Positions 53,153-62,655 of a DNA stretch of 64,000 nucleotides are shown here, one piece after another. The stretch is from an uncultured Verrucomicrobiales bacterium (GTDB lineage Bacteria > Verrucomicrobiota > Verrucomicrobiia > Verrucomicrobiales > Akkermansiaceae), in NCBI GenBank assembly GCA_937901085.1, contig CALCHQ010000035.1:1-64000 (forward strand), read 5' to 3'. Each line of letters begins with the position of its first letter. Position 1 is the first letter of the stretch. The notes beneath the pieces were generated by a model. It was not told the origin of the DNA and did not search any database. It saw nothing but the letters and a program-made list of their open reading frames with translations. A program made the position numbers and the translations under genes.

Positions 53153-54616
53153 TTAGAGACCCAGCTTGGCGAGGATGATTTCGGTCACCATCTTGGGGTT
53201 GGGCTTCGGGTTACTCACCTTCATCACCTTGCCGGTGAGGGCATTGATGAGCTTCATGTTGCCACCCTTCACGATTTCCACCATATCCGGGTTTTCCTCC
53301 AGCACCTGGGCCACCACGGCATCCAGCGCGTTGGTATCCGTCTTCTTGAAGCCCATGGCGGCGGCGGCATCGGCTGCGCTCATGCCGGAATCCCACATCT
53401 TCTCCAGCACCTCGCGGGCCTGGTTATTGGAAACAAGACCGTCCTCGATGATATCCACCAGGCCGGCAAGCGCCTGCGGCTGCAGCGGGCAGTTGTCGAT
53501 GCTCAGTTCCTTCTCTGCCAGCACAGAAGTGAGATTATTGATGACCCAGTTGGCCACCTTGCGCGGGGACTTGCTGCCCTGGGCTGCCTCCTCGAAGTAG
53601 CGGCAGAGCTTGAAATCCCCCACGAGCGTGTTGGCATCGGCCACGGGAAGCCCGTAGACGTTCTGCAGGCGGGCATGCAGGGCATCCGGCAGTTCGGGCA
53701 GCTGGTCGCGCACCTTCTCCACGAGCGGGGCGGTCTGCACCGGAATCAGATCCGGGCAGGTGTGGTAGCGGTAGTCGTGGGCATTTTCCTTGGTTCGCAT
53801 CACGATGCTCTCACCCAGGGTATCATCCCAGCGGCGGGTGGACTGCACCTGGGCAATGCCCATATCCAGCTCCTCTGCCTGGCGGTGAATCTCATAGATG
53901 AGCGCGCGGCGGGCAGCGGACATGGAGTTGATGTTCTTCATCTCAATCTTGGCACCCAGTTCCTTCTGGCCCTTGGGACGCAGGGAGACATTCACGTCGC
54001 AGCGCATCTGTCCTTTCTCCATATCGGCATCGGAAATACCTGCACAAATCATCATCTGCTGCAGGCTCTTGAGGTAGGCATAGGTTTCCTCCGGGCTGGT
54101 CAGATCCGGGGCAGACACAATCTCCATGAGCGGCGTGCCCCCACGGTTGTAGTCCACCACCGAATAGCCATTGTAGTGCGTGAGCTTGGCAGCGTCTTCC
54201 TCCAGGTGAATGTGATCAAGCTTCACAGTGCGCACCACAGGGCCGTCTGCCTTCACCTTGCAGTCGGCCGGATAGGCCCAGGCATACAGCGGCACTTCGC
54301 CACCGATGCAGAGCGGCAGGTCAAGCTGGCTGGTCTGGTAGTTCTTGGGCATATCAGCGTAGAAATAATTCTTGCGGTCCCACTTGGAAACAGGCGGGGT
54401 TGTGCAGCCCAGCATCATGCCCGTCAGAATGGTGCGCTCTATGGCATATTTGTTGAGTACGGGCAAAGCACCGGGCATCCCCAGACAGGTGGGGCATACA
54501 TTGGTGTTCGGTTCGTACCCGAAGCCAGCCGTGCAGGAGCAGAACATCTTGGTTTCCGTCTTAATCTGGCAATGAACTTCCAGACCGATGGTCACGAGGT
54601 AATCAGAAACAGGCAT
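53153..54616 (-). CDS. gatB: aspartyl/glutamyl-tRNA amidotransferase subunit B
   Basis: 487 residues. GLEVHCQIKTETKMFC, the zinc Cys set (CSC and CPTCLGMPG), KNYFYADMPKNYQTSQ, YNRGGTPLMEIVS and RCDVNVSLRP are GatB motifs; the YqeY-like tail domain is present. GatB is the tRNA-binding and kinase subunit of GatCAB, which amidates mischarged Glu-tRNA-Gln or Asp-tRNA-Asn. gatA and gatC are not adjacent. The secreted-protein gene ends 21 bases upstream. Confidence 0.96.
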   Translation of the reverse strand: MPVSDYLVTIGLEVHCQIKTETKMFCSCTAGFGYEPNTNVCPTCLGMPGALPVLNKYAIERTILTGMMLGCTTPPVSKWDRKNYFYADMPKNYQTSQLDLPLCIGGEVPLYAWAYPADCKVKADGPVVRTVKLDHIHLEEDAAKLTHYNGYSVVDYNRGGTPLMEIVSAPDLTSPEETYAYLKSLQQMMICAGISDADMEKGQMRCDVNVSLRPKGQKELGAKIEMKNINSMSAARRALIYEIHRQAEELDMGIAQVQSTRRWDDTLGESIVMRTKENAHDYRYHTCPDLIPVQTAPLVEKVRDQLPELPDALHARLQNVYGLPVADANTLVGDFKLCRYFEEAAQGSKSPRKVANWVINNLTSVLAEKELSIDNCPLQPQALAGLVDIIEDGLVSNNQAREVLEKMWDSGMSAADAAAAMGFKKTDTNALDAVVAQVLEENPDMVEIVKGGNMKLINALTGKVMKVSNPKPNPKMVTEIILAKLGL

Positions 54617-54637
54617 GTGTGATGGGGGTGTGGATGA

Positions 54638-55576
54638 TTATTGAGATGAAATATTGTTTTCCTGCAGCGCGCACTCCAGGTCTGCCCGGAATGAGGCGTC
54701 GAACACGGAATCAAAGAGGACACAATGGGTAGCGCCCAGGGACTCGAACACGCCGTCGAGCGCATCGGAGAATGTATCGAATGTTTCGGCCTCATAGCCC
54801 GGCAGCGCGGCAATCCGCACTATTTCGCTGCGGATGGCCCAGAGGACAGGCTCAATGGGGGCGAGTGCCTCGCGGGCAACGATGACGGAGGCGGGGGAAA
54901 AGTCGCGTTTCTCCCGCTTCAGCTCCGGCAGCAGCATGCGGAGCTGCCGGGAAAGCTCCTGCAGCATGGGAACGGCTGAAAGTGCGCTTTCCTCATCCTG
55001 CACCGAAACAAGGGTGTCGAGAACGGCGCGATCGGGGACAAGCAACTGGCGGATGCGCACAATCTCCACCGCGGCCTCCTCCTCGGTCAGGGGAGAAGCC
55101 GGATGCTGCAGCAGAGCCATATCATCCTGGGCGAACATGCCCAGCTGCACCGCCTCCTCAAAGGCCTTGCTAAGCGTCTTCGAGCCATAGCAATTGGCAC
55201 GGCAGATGCTGACAAACTCCAGATGCATGTCATCCATGTTTTCCAGAATACGCATCTGAACGGAATCCATCATGCCGACGCATTCGGAAGAGGTCATCAC
55301 CACAGGAAGTTCGCTCAGGCGGCTGTCCAGCTCAAAAATGCGTTTGACCAGCTCCAGAAAGCGGGGGGCTGCCTGGTCAGCATCATCCCTGCTGCCGATG
55401 CCGGAAAGCAGGAACCATGTTTCGGATGAGGCGCGGAGGAACTCCATGCCAAGGCGTTCAGCTTCAGAGGCTTCACTCTCTGCCGGGCAGGAATTCTCCT
55501 GCACAGCCGCTGCCTGCACCGGGGCCATCTGACCCAGAGCAAGGGTAAGCCCGGCTATGTAGAGCAGTTTCCTCAT
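54638..55576 (-). CDS. secreted protein with two helical D-x-x-SA repeats
   Basis: 312 residues with a signal peptide (about 22 residues, ending QAAA). Two helical units of about 90 residues: the first has DDADQAAPRFLELV and then RANCYGSKTLSKAFEEAV; the second has DEESALSAVPMLQEL and then ALPGYEAETFDTFSDAL. The same architecture occurs as single units at 31562-31978 and 31975-32421. Not a known domain to me. It sits upstream of gatB with a good promoter. Confidence 0.65.
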   Translation of the reverse strand: MRKLLYIAGLTLALGQMAPVQAAAVQENSCPAESEASEAERLGMEFLRASSETWFLLSGIGSRDDADQAAPRFLELVKRIFELDSRLSELPVVMTSSECVGMMDSVQMRILENMDDMHLEFVSICRANCYGSKTLSKAFEEAVQLGMFAQDDMALLQHPASPLTEEEAAVEIVRIRQLLVPDRAVLDTLVSVQDEESALSAVPMLQELSRQLRMLLPELKREKRDFSPASVIVAREALAPIEPVLWAIRSEIVRIAALPGYEAETFDTFSDALDGVFESLGATHCVLFDSVFDASFRADLECALQENNISSQ

Positions 55577-55594
55577 CCTGAAAAGAGCGCGGTC

Positions 55595-55622
55595 ATTATA
55601 CGCATTATCCGCTGAAATGCAA
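55595..55622 (-). promoter_or_regulatory. promoter of the secreted-protein/gatB unit
   Basis: On the minus strand: TTGCAT (55622-55617), 16-bp spacer, TATAAT (55600-55595), leader about 11 nt to ATG 55576. Confidence 0.6.
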
Positions 55623-55685
55623 GCCGAGAATGGAGCATACGCCTAATTTGTACGCGCGCAGGCGATGCGGGAGAGCAGACCTGCC

Positions 55686-57485
55686 TTACTGCTGGAAACG
55701 ACGGTTCAGTTCGCTCATAGAGAATGGCAGCAGCGTACTCTTGCCCGCCGGGCTGCAATAGGGAATCTCGCATTCCAGCAATGCCGCCAGCAGGGGCAGC
55801 GGGTTCTGCAGGTACGTTTCCAGGTTTTCCTGAAGGGCATACTGCCGGGCCAGCTGCCGGGCAAAGGTATCAAAGGGGTTGCGGGAGCGGGTCAGGCGTA
55901 CTTCCCCCGTCGTGAATACGCGCAGGAGTTCCTGCATGAAATCGCTCACTTTCCGCAGCGGGAGAATCGCCGGCACGGCTTCAATCCGCAGGGTATTGCG
56001 ACCAAAGGGCGAAAGGTGGAATCCGGCCTGTTCGAGCTGGGGTTTCACTTCCATGGCAATGCCCATATCGCGGGCATCGAGTTCCAGGAGTTCCGGCACG
56101 AGCAACTGCTGCGAGATAAGGGGCTGGCGGTTCGACGCCATCATGCGCTCGTAGATGATGCGTTCTCGTGCCGCCCGCGGCGAGAGCATGACCATGCCCT
56201 CCTTGTTCTCGAAAAGGGCATACTGATGATGCAGCGTGCCCAGATGCCGGAAGTTGGGCAGCACCGGGTCTGGCTGCTGAGGAACGGAGGCGGACTGTGG
56301 TGCTGCAGGCAAATCCAACTCCTGCTGGCGGGGGGCAAGGACAGGGCGCAGCTGCAGCTCAGGACGCTGAGGTGCAGGCTTTTCTGCTGCCGGCGCGGGC
56401 TTCGCCACCGGCCGCTGGATGTCCTGCTCCTGCGGCTCGAAGCGAGGGGCGGTCGCAGGAGCGTTTTCTTCTTCGCCGCGGGCATGAGCGGCCAGCGTTG
56501 CTGCCACGGCATCCATCACCGCCAGCGTAATTTCGGCCGGACGGCGGAAACGTACTTCGCGCTTGGCCGGGTGTACATTCACATCGACCAGCGCCGGTTC
56601 TACCTCCAGATACAGGAACAGCGCAGGATGCAGACCGGGGGGGAAGCCGCCGTAGCCATCGCGCACGGCCCTGTTGATAATCTGGTCTTCAATGGGGCGG
56701 CCATTGAGGAAGACATACTGCATGCGGCGGTTACGCCGGGCTGCCGACAAAGGCATGAGGTAGCCGGTCACGCGGACACCCGGCGCTTCGGTGGGGCGGA
56801 TGCGCATGAGCGAGGCGGCGCTTTCCCGACCGATGAAATCAGCAATGCGCTGGCGCAAGTCATGCGTTGCCGGCACATCGAAAAGCACCTGGCCGTCGCG
56901 CACAAGCGTGAAGCGCACAGCGGGAAAGGCAAGCGCATGCAGGCGCACCTGGTGTTCCACATGTCCGGCCTCTGTTTCATCACTCTTGAGGAACTTGCGG
57001 CGGACAGGGGTATTGAAGAACAGATTGCTGACGCTGATTTCCGTACCCGGCGCACAGCCGGCATTCATGAGCGGCGATTCTACTCCGCCCTCGGCACTGA
57101 GCGTCCAGCCCTCCACATCGCCGGCCCGTCGGGTGGTCAGGCAGAGATGCGATACAGAGGCGATGCTCGGCAAGGCTTCTCCGCGGAATCCGAGCTGCCG
57201 GATGGCAAACAAATCCTCCACCTGGACCAATTTGCTGGTGGCGTGCCGCCGCAGGCAGAGAGCCGCATCGGCCTTGCTCATGCCGCAGCCGTCATCACTC
57301 ACCTTGATGAGGGAGACACCCCCGCGGCGAATTTCGATTCGCACGCTGTGTGCCCCGGCATCTATGCTGTTCTCCACCAGCTCCTTGACAACAGAGCAAG
57401 GGCGTTCCACAACCTCTCCCGCAGCGACCTGGCTTGCCAGAATGTCGCTCATGAGCTGAATGTGTTGTGAAGATGTCTCGGTCAT
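55686..57485 (-). CDS. mutL: DNA mismatch repair protein MutL
   Basis: 599 residues. The GHKL ATPase domain shows VAAGEVVERPCSVVKELVEN, DDGCGM, RHATSKL and GFRGEALPSIASV. A Pro/Ala/Gln linker spans about 330-410. In the C-terminal domain the endonuclease motif DQHA-x2-E-x4-E is replaced by SPRAARERIIYE, and the later zinc-site region reads CSPAGKSTLLP. MutL couples MutS recognition to strand excision. The loss of the nuclease motif suggests this MutL cannot nick DNA itself. Confidence 0.93.
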   Translation of the reverse strand: MTETSSQHIQLMSDILASQVAAGEVVERPCSVVKELVENSIDAGAHSVRIEIRRGGVSLIKVSDDGCGMSKADAALCLRRHATSKLVQVEDLFAIRQLGFRGEALPSIASVSHLCLTTRRAGDVEGWTLSAEGGVESPLMNAGCAPGTEISVSNLFFNTPVRRKFLKSDETEAGHVEHQVRLHALAFPAVRFTLVRDGQVLFDVPATHDLRQRIADFIGRESAASLMRIRPTEAPGVRVTGYLMPLSAARRNRRMQYVFLNGRPIEDQIINRAVRDGYGGFPPGLHPALFLYLEVEPALVDVNVHPAKREVRFRRPAEITLAVMDAVAATLAAHARGEEENAPATAPRFEPQEQDIQRPVAKPAPAAEKPAPQRPELQLRPVLAPRQQELDLPAAPQSASVPQQPDPVLPNFRHLGTLHHQYALFENKEGMVMLSPRAARERIIYERMMASNRQPLISQQLLVPELLELDARDMGIAMEVKPQLEQAGFHLSPFGRNTLRIEAVPAILPLRKVSDFMQELLRVFTTGEVRLTRSRNPFDTFARQLARQYALQENLETYLQNPLPLLAALLECEIPYCSPAGKSTLLPFSMSELNRRFQQ

Positions 57486-57499
57486 GCCTGCCAGGCCTC

Positions 57500-57528
57500 A
57501 ATGTACCATGTAGATACCACGGCGTCAA
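57500..57528 (-). promoter_or_regulatory. promoter of mutL
   Basis: On the minus strand: TTGACG (57528-57523), 17-bp spacer, TACATT (57505-57500), 14 nt before ATG 57485. Confidence 0.55.
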
Positions 57529-57617
57529 CTCTGCATTGAGGCAGGCCGATGCCGTGCTGACACAGAAAGACGCTTTCCTTTCTGGAATTCTGCCCGCCCT
57601 GGGTGTAGTCTGGTCGC

Positions 57618-58124
57618 GTGAAGAAGTGCCAGATATGCGGCAAGCGCGCGTCGATGTTCCTGACGCAGATAATCAACGGGCAGGTTTCCGAACTTGCCCT
57701 CTGCGAATCCTGTGCCCGCGCCAAGGGTCTGTTTGACCCCCAATCGCTCACTTTTGCCGAAAAATTCTTTCCGGAGGAGTTCAAGAACCGGGTCGATAAA
57801 CTGGTACGCGAACTCACCCAGGGCATCCCTGCCCGCCCAAGCATCAAGCAGGGCGACATCCTCACCCGCTGCCCGGTCTGCGGATTCAGCGTGGAGGATT
57901 ACCGCCGCACCGGGCACCTGGGCTGCCCCGATTGCTACACCGTGTTTGCCCACGAACTAGACCCGGCCGCCGAAATGACCGGGCAGATGCCGGGCGAAGA
58001 ATCCCCTGCCATTGCCAGAGCCCGGCTCGAAAAGGAACTCCAGCAGGCTGTGGCCCGCGAAGATTACGAACGCGCCGCCACGCTGCGCGACCAGATTAAT
58101 TCCCTGCCCACCCACGACGCATGA
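57618..58124 (+). CDS. mcsA: McsA-like zinc-finger/UVR-domain protein
   Basis: 168 residues from a GTG start. Four CxxC-type pairs: CQICG, CESCA, CPVCG and CPDCY, arranged as in McsA. A UVR helix hairpin lies at the C-terminus (ELQQAVAREDYERAATLRDQI). In Firmicutes McsA activates the arginine kinase McsB and links it to ClpC. It overlaps the next gene by 4 bases, and a mcsB homologue and clpC follow, but there is no ctsR. A TAGTCT box lies 6 nt before the start. Confidence 0.9.
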   Translation: MKKCQICGKRASMFLTQIINGQVSELALCESCARAKGLFDPQSLTFAEKFFPEEFKNRVDKLVRELTQGIPARPSIKQGDILTRCPVCGFSVEDYRRTGHLGCPDCYTVFAHELDPAAEMTGQMPGEESPAIARARLEKELQQAVAREDYERAATLRDQINSLPTHDA

Positions 58125-59206
58125 AATTCGAAACGCTGATTAACGCGCCGATGGCGTGGAATCCTGACCGCAACACGACCGATGGTGTGGTGTGCGGCAG
58201 CATCGTGCGCATGGTGCGGAATCTGCCGGATTACCCCTTCCCCGGCTGGAGTACAGAAGAAACCCGCGCGGCCGCAGCAGAGGTTCTGCTCCCGGTCATC
58301 AAGGGAATCCGGGGCTTCAAGACGGCGTTCTGCGCCGAGATGAGCGAACTGAGCTACGGGCAGCGGCGCGCCCTGCTCACCCGCAAGCAACTCACCCCCT
58401 GCATGGCCGCCCGCCAGAGCGGCTGCTATGTCGTGATTCCGCAGAAGAAGAATATCTTCTTCATGGTGAATGAGGAAGAACACCTCGTGGCGCATGTCTT
58501 CAACAACGGGCTCGATTTTCATTCGGGACTGGATACGCTCGATGCACTCGATGCACGCCTCAGCGAGGAACTCAGCTTTGCCTACGACGAGAAAAACGGC
58601 TACCTGACCAGCATTCCCTCGGAGGCTGGCGACGGACTGCAGCTGTACTGCCTGCTTCACCTGCCGGGGCTTACCTGCGCCAACATGATGAACCAGGTCA
58701 CCAAGGCGATGGAGAAGCTACATGTCAGCATTTCGCCTTACTATTCTGACGCGCAGGATGACACCGGGCATCTCTACGTACTCTTCTCCATTCCCGGCCC
58801 TGAGGACAGCATTGAAGAACTCCTGGAGAACTTCACCGATGTGGTCTCCCACATCGTCCGCCGCGAGCAGCAGGTTCGCCGCAAACTGCAGAATGAACCG
58901 GGGCTTTACCTGCATGATGCCATCGGCAGAGCCTACGGCCTGCTCACCAACTGCCGGAGACTCAGCATCAAAGAACTGCGCGATGCACTCTCCCTGCTGC
59001 GGCTGGGTACGCTTCAAGGGCTGATTCACTGGCAGGAAGGAGAACAGGACATGCTGGTGGCGCTGCATCACTTCGGGCAGCAGCAGGCCACCCTCACCGC
59101 CATGGCAGAAGAACACGGCGACCCCCTGCTCTGTATACGCCGCGCTGCCGCCGCCCGCGAATTCCTCGATAAACACCCTCACCAATTTTCAGAAACACCC
59201 GCATGA
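58121..59206 (+). CDS. mcsB: McsB-like protein (guanido phosphotransferase fold), probably catalytically inactive
   Basis: 361 residues, usual McsB length and order. The N-terminal motif S-S-R-x-R-x-A-R-N reads GSIVRMVRNL, so the first Arg is missing. NEEDHLR is NEEEHLV (about 117-123), keeping the acidic pair but losing Arg. The substrate Cys and Arg segment C-P-T-N-x-G-T-G-x-R-A-S reads IPSEAGDGLQLY (about 165-176), losing both. The late Arg-rich nucleotide loop is not apparent. Active McsB phosphorylates arginines to tag proteins for ClpCP. Here an adaptor or pseudokinase role is more likely. It overlaps mcsA and clpC by 4 bases each. Confidence 0.82.
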   Translation: MKFETLINAPMAWNPDRNTTDGVVCGSIVRMVRNLPDYPFPGWSTEETRAAAAEVLLPVIKGIRGFKTAFCAEMSELSYGQRRALLTRKQLTPCMAARQSGCYVVIPQKKNIFFMVNEEEHLVAHVFNNGLDFHSGLDTLDALDARLSEELSFAYDEKNGYLTSIPSEAGDGLQLYCLLHLPGLTCANMMNQVTKAMEKLHVSISPYYSDAQDDTGHLYVLFSIPGPEDSIEELLENFTDVVSHIVRREQQVRRKLQNEPGLYLHDAIGRAYGLLTNCRRLSIKELRDALSLLRLGTLQGLIHWQEGEQDMLVALHHFGQQQATLTAMAEEHGDPLLCIRRAAAAREFLDKHPHQFSETPA

Positions 59207-61788
59207 ACAACAACTTCACCCCACGCGCTCATCAGGTTCTCAATATCGCCCGCCGCGAAGCAGACCGCTTTCACCATAATTACATCGGCGCAGAGCATGT
59301 GCTGCTCGGCCTGCTCAAGCTGGGTCAGGGTGTCGCCATCAGCGTAATGGAAAACGCCGGGGTCGACATTGCCGACCTGACCGCCAAGATTGAACAGAGC
59401 ATCGTGCCCGGCGCTGCCGGAGCAGAAGGCACGCTTCCTTACACGCCGCGCGTGCGGAAGATGCTGATTCAGGCCGGAGAGGAAGCCAAGATGCTGCGCC
59501 ATACCTATGTGGGCACAGAACACTTGCTGCTGGCCATGCTCAAGGATGAAGACGGTCTGGCATGGCATGGTCTTGTCTCCTGCGGCCTTACCTATGAATC
59601 CGTACGCCGCGGTGTCATGGAGGAAATCAATCCCGGATTCGGCATAGATTCCCAGGCCGATAACAGCCCCATGGAGGATTCCCGGCGACCCCGCCGCGAG
59701 GAGGAGGAAGAGGAAGACAGCAACGCTTTCCTGCACCACCAGACCGCCGGCAACAATTCCGCAGCTTTCCGCAACAACTCCAACACGCCGGCGCTGAGCG
59801 CCTTCGGCCGAGACCTCACCGCCCGCGCCGCCGCCGGGGAAATGGATCCCGTCATCGGCCGTCATGCTGAGCTGGAGCGCATTATCCAGATTCTCTGCCG
59901 CCGCACGAAGAACAACCCGGTTCTGCTGGGTGAGGCGGGCGTAGGCAAGACCGCCATCATCGAGGGTCTTGCCCAGATGATTGCCGCTGGAGATGTGCCG
60001 GAATTCCTGCTGGGCAAACGCCTGATTTCGCTGGATATGGCGCTCATGGTCGCCGGCACGAAATACCGCGGCCAGTTTGAGGAACGACTCAAGGCCGTCA
60101 TGGATGAAATCCGCAAGGAAAAGAACATCATCCTCTTCATCGATGAAATCCACACCCTCATCGGGGCGGGCTCTGCCGAGGGTACAATGGATGCCTCCAA
60201 CATCATCAAACCCGCACTTTCCCGCGGCGAGATGCAGGCCATCGGTGCCACCACGCTCAACGAGTACCGCAAGCACATCGAAAAGGATGCCGCCTTTGAA
60301 CGCCGCTTCCAGCAGGTGCAGGTGCAGGAACCCAGCGTCGAGGACACCGTCCTCATTCTCAAAGGCATTGCCCCGCAGTACGAAAAGCACCACCATGTAC
60401 ATTACACGCAGAAAGCACTTGAAAGCGCCGCATACCTTTCCAAGCGCTATCTGACTGGCCGCTTCCTGCCCGACAAAGCCATTGACCTCATGGACGAAGC
60501 CGGTTCCCGCATGCGCGTCGCCATCATGACGCGCCCCTCCGGCATCAAACAGGAGGAAGAGGAACTGCGCCGCCTGGAAGCCTGCAAGAAGGAAGCCGTC
60601 AGCCAGCAGAATTTTGAATCGGCCGCCAGCCTGCGAGACTCCATCAAGGCGCTGGAGGAAAAAATCGGCAGCTCGGTGGCTCATTGGAAACGAGAGATGG
60701 ATTCCAGCTACCTGGAAGTCACCGAGGACGACATCATGGCCGTTGTTTCCAAGTGGACAGGCATCCCCCTGTCCCGCATGGAGGAAAAGGAGACAGAGAA
60801 GCTCCTCCGCATGGAAGAAGACCTCAAGAGCAAGGTGATTGGTCAGGATATTGCCTGCTCGGCCATTTCTCGAGCGCTGCGCCGCAGCCGTGCAGACATC
60901 AAGGATCCGCGCCGCCCCATCGGTTCTTTCCTCTTCATGGGCCCCACCGGTGTGGGCAAGACCTACCTGGCGCGCAACCTTGCCGAAATCATGTTCGGCA
61001 CAGCAGAAGCCCTCATCCAGGTGGATATGAGCGAATACATGGAGAAATTCAGCACCAGCCGCCTCATCGGCTCGCCTCCCGGCTACGTGGGACACGATGA
61101 GGGTGGACAGCTGACCGAACGCGTGCGCCGCCGTCCGTATGCCGTCATCCTCTTTGATGAGGTGGAGAAAGCGCACCCGGATGTGATGAACCTGCTGCTT
61201 CAGGTGCTGGAGGAAGGCTGCATGACCGATTCTCTGGGGCGCAAGGTCAATTTCAGCAACACCATCATCATCCTCACCTCTAATGTAGGTGCCAGTCTCG
61301 CCAGTCAGCAGAGTACCATGGGCTTTGGTGCCATGTCCAGCAAGGAGGATGACTACGACAGCATGAAGGAGAAGATTACGGAGGCTGCCAGGAAGCACTT
61401 CCGCCCCGAATTCATCAACCGCTTTGATGAACTCATTGTCTTCCGCATGCTCAACCGGCCGGATCTGGAGAGCATCGTGGAGCTGGAGGCTCAGAAACTC
61501 ATCCGCCGCCTGGCCGACAAGGATATTACGCTCACCCTCTCGCCGGAAGTCATCAGCATGCTGGTGGATAAGGGCTACGACCCGCAGTACGGTGCCCGCC
61601 CGCTGCGCCGCGCCATTGAACGCCTGCTGGAAGACCCGATTGCCGAGGCTATTCTGCGAGGAGAACTGGCGGCGGGCTGCATGAGCCGCGCCATCCGCCC
61701 CGAAGGAACAAGCGAAATCTCCTTTGCGCCCGAACAAGTGAAACCCGCTCCCCGCAAGCGCACTTCCCGGAAGAAGAAATCTTCATAA
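59203..61788 (+). CDS. clpC: AAA+ unfoldase ClpC
   Basis: 861 residues. Clp N-domain (two repeats, residues 1-145), an acidic Asn-rich linker, AAA1 with GEAGVGKT near 242, a middle region with a UVR motif ([19 protein letters not shown], about 468-486), and AAA2 with [16 protein letters not shown] near 582 and [17 protein letters not shown] Lys/Arg tail ends the protein. ClpC unfolds substrates for ClpP and normally depends on McsB or MecA adaptors. It overlaps mcsB by 4 bases. Confidence 0.95.
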   Translation: MNNNFTPRAHQVLNIARREADRFHHNYIGAEHVLLGLLKLGQGVAISVMENAGVDIADLTAKIEQSIVPGAAGAEGTLPYTPRVRKMLIQAGEEAKMLRHTYVGTEHLLLAMLKDEDGLAWHGLVSCGLTYESVRRGVMEEINPGFGIDSQADNSPMEDSRRPRREEEEEEDSNAFLHHQTAGNNSAAFRNNSNTPALSAFGRDLTARAAAGEMDPVIGRHAELERIIQILCRRTKNNPVLLGEAGVGKTAIIEGLAQMIAAGDVPEFLLGKRLISLDMALMVAGTKYRGQFEERLKAVMDEIRKEKNIILFIDEIHTLIGAGSAEGTMDASNIIKPALSRGEMQAIGATTLNEYRKHIEKDAAFERRFQQVQVQEPSVEDTVLILKGIAPQYEKHHHVHYTQKALESAAYLSKRYLTGRFLPDKAIDLMDEAGSRMRVAIMTRPSGIKQEEEELRRLEACKKEAVSQQNFESAASLRDSIKALEEKIGSSVAHWKREMDSSYLEVTEDDIMAVVSKWTGIPLSRMEEKETEKLLRMEEDLKSKVIGQDIACSAISRALRRSRADIKDPRRPIGSFLFMGPTGVGKTYLARNLAEIMFGTAEALIQVDMSEYMEKFSTSRLIGSPPGYVGHDEGGQLTERVRRRPYAVILFDEVEKAHPDVMNLLLQVLEEGCMTDSLGRKVNFSNTIIILTSNVGASLASQQSTMGFGAMSSKEDDYDSMKEKITEAARKHFRPEFINRFDELIVFRMLNRPDLESIVELEAQKLIRRLADKDITLTLSPEVISMLVDKGYDPQYGARPLRRAIERLLEDPIAEAILRGELAAGCMSRAIRPEGTSEISFAPEQVKPAPRKRTSRKKKSS

Positions 61789-61791
61789 AGG

Positions 61792-61825
61792 AAAAGGCGG
61801 TGCTGCCAGTCAGCACCGCCTTTTT
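61792..61825. terminator. terminator after clpC, probably bidirectional
   Basis: AAAAGGCGGTGCTG pairs with CAGCACCGCCTTTT around a 5-base loop, with five T on the plus strand and A-run mirrored on the other. Confidence 0.88.
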
Positions 61826-61840
61826 GCATCATAAGCAGCA

Positions 61841-62530
61841 TTAACGCACCCACTTGCCGGCTCCGGCAGGCAGTCTGCCTTCGCCCACAGGCTGGTAGCG
61901 TGTGGATTCAAGATTGCCCCAGAGGCCGACCTTGAAAGCATCGCGCCAGTAGCGGCTCATGCTGCGCCCGGTATAGCAGCCGTAGCTCCAGCATTCGGCA
62001 TTTGGGTCAAAAACAGCAGGGTTAATCTTGGTGGCCAGGTCCTTTTCATGCATCCAGGCCGTGGAGGCCGCCATGATATCATTGCTGTAATCCAGCATGA
62101 AGGCATGCGGGTTGCTGTGACCAAAATAGAAAAAGGCGGTAATGCGGTCTTTCTTGTTACGCGGGGCTTTATTGATAGCGGCAAAAGCCTCATCGGCAGA
62201 ATCCACAAACTTGAAACGGATTTTACGCTTGGCCGCCGTCTCCTTGATTCGGGCAATGTAGTCAATCTGATTTTCCTTGCCGCGAGTGATGTAGGAGGGT
62301 CGGTAGACTATCCAGAGGATATCCTTGTCCGGGTTGCGCGCCAGCGCGCCGTCGATATACACCGTTGAAGCCCGCACAAAGTTGGCCCACCAGTTGTCAT
62401 GTGCCGCCGGGCCACGAAGATTTTCCCACGAACGCAGCGCCACACCACCGCATAACACCACCTCGACCGCCTGCGTCAGAGAGCAGCACAGCAGCGTCGT
62501 AGCCAGCAAGACATTTTGTATCAGCTTCAT
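61841..62530 (-). CDS. secreted protein with His/Cys pair, possibly clan CD peptidase-like
   Basis: 229 residues from ATG 62530, with a signal peptide of about 21 residues (ending TQA). A strand-like FFYFGHSNPHAF (His about 140) is followed some 35 residues later by ECWSYGCYTGRSM (Cys about 180). Hydrophobic strand plus GH, then strand plus Cys-x-x-Gly, is the order seen in caspase/gingipain-like peptidases. The similarity is only in pattern, so the assignment is tentative. Monocistronic between two terminator or promoter regions. Confidence 0.55.
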   Translation of the reverse strand: MKLIQNVLLATTLLCCSLTQAVEVVLCGGVALRSWENLRGPAAHDNWWANFVRASTVYIDGALARNPDKDILWIVYRPSYITRGKENQIDYIARIKETAAKRKIRFKFVDSADEAFAAINKAPRNKKDRITAFFYFGHSNPHAFMLDYSNDIMAASTAWMHEKDLATKINPAVFDPNAECWSYGCYTGRSMSRYWRDAFKVGLWGNLESTRYQPVGEGRLPAGAGKWVR

Positions 62531-62542
62531 TGTCGTGCGTTG

Positions 62543-62571
62543 AGCATATCGCAAACACCTGAAGCTGTCAA
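62543..62571 (-). promoter_or_regulatory. promoter of the secreted His/Cys protein gene
   Basis: On the minus strand: TTGACA (62571-62566), 17-bp spacer, TATGCT (62548-62543), 12 nt before ATG 62530. Confidence 0.65.
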
Positions 62572-62617
62572 GGGTTCACTAAGTTCTCACAGGGCAAAGT
62601 TCTGCCTGCGTTTTTGC

Positions 62618-62646
62618 TCGACATGAGGGCAGAAAACAGCTATACT
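62618..62646 (+). promoter_or_regulatory. promoter of cmk
   Basis: TCGACA (62618-62623), 17-bp spacer, TATACT (62641-62646), 9 nt before ATG 62656. Confidence 0.55.
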
Positions 62647-62655
62647 CTCCGCAGT

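Noticed and set aside
55665..57470. A 601-codon open frame on the plus strand
   Set aside because: Antisense to mutL, whose ATPase motifs are intact.
59179..61737. An 852-codon open frame on the minus strand
   Set aside because: Antisense to clpC, which is unmistakable; no start context or protein motif.
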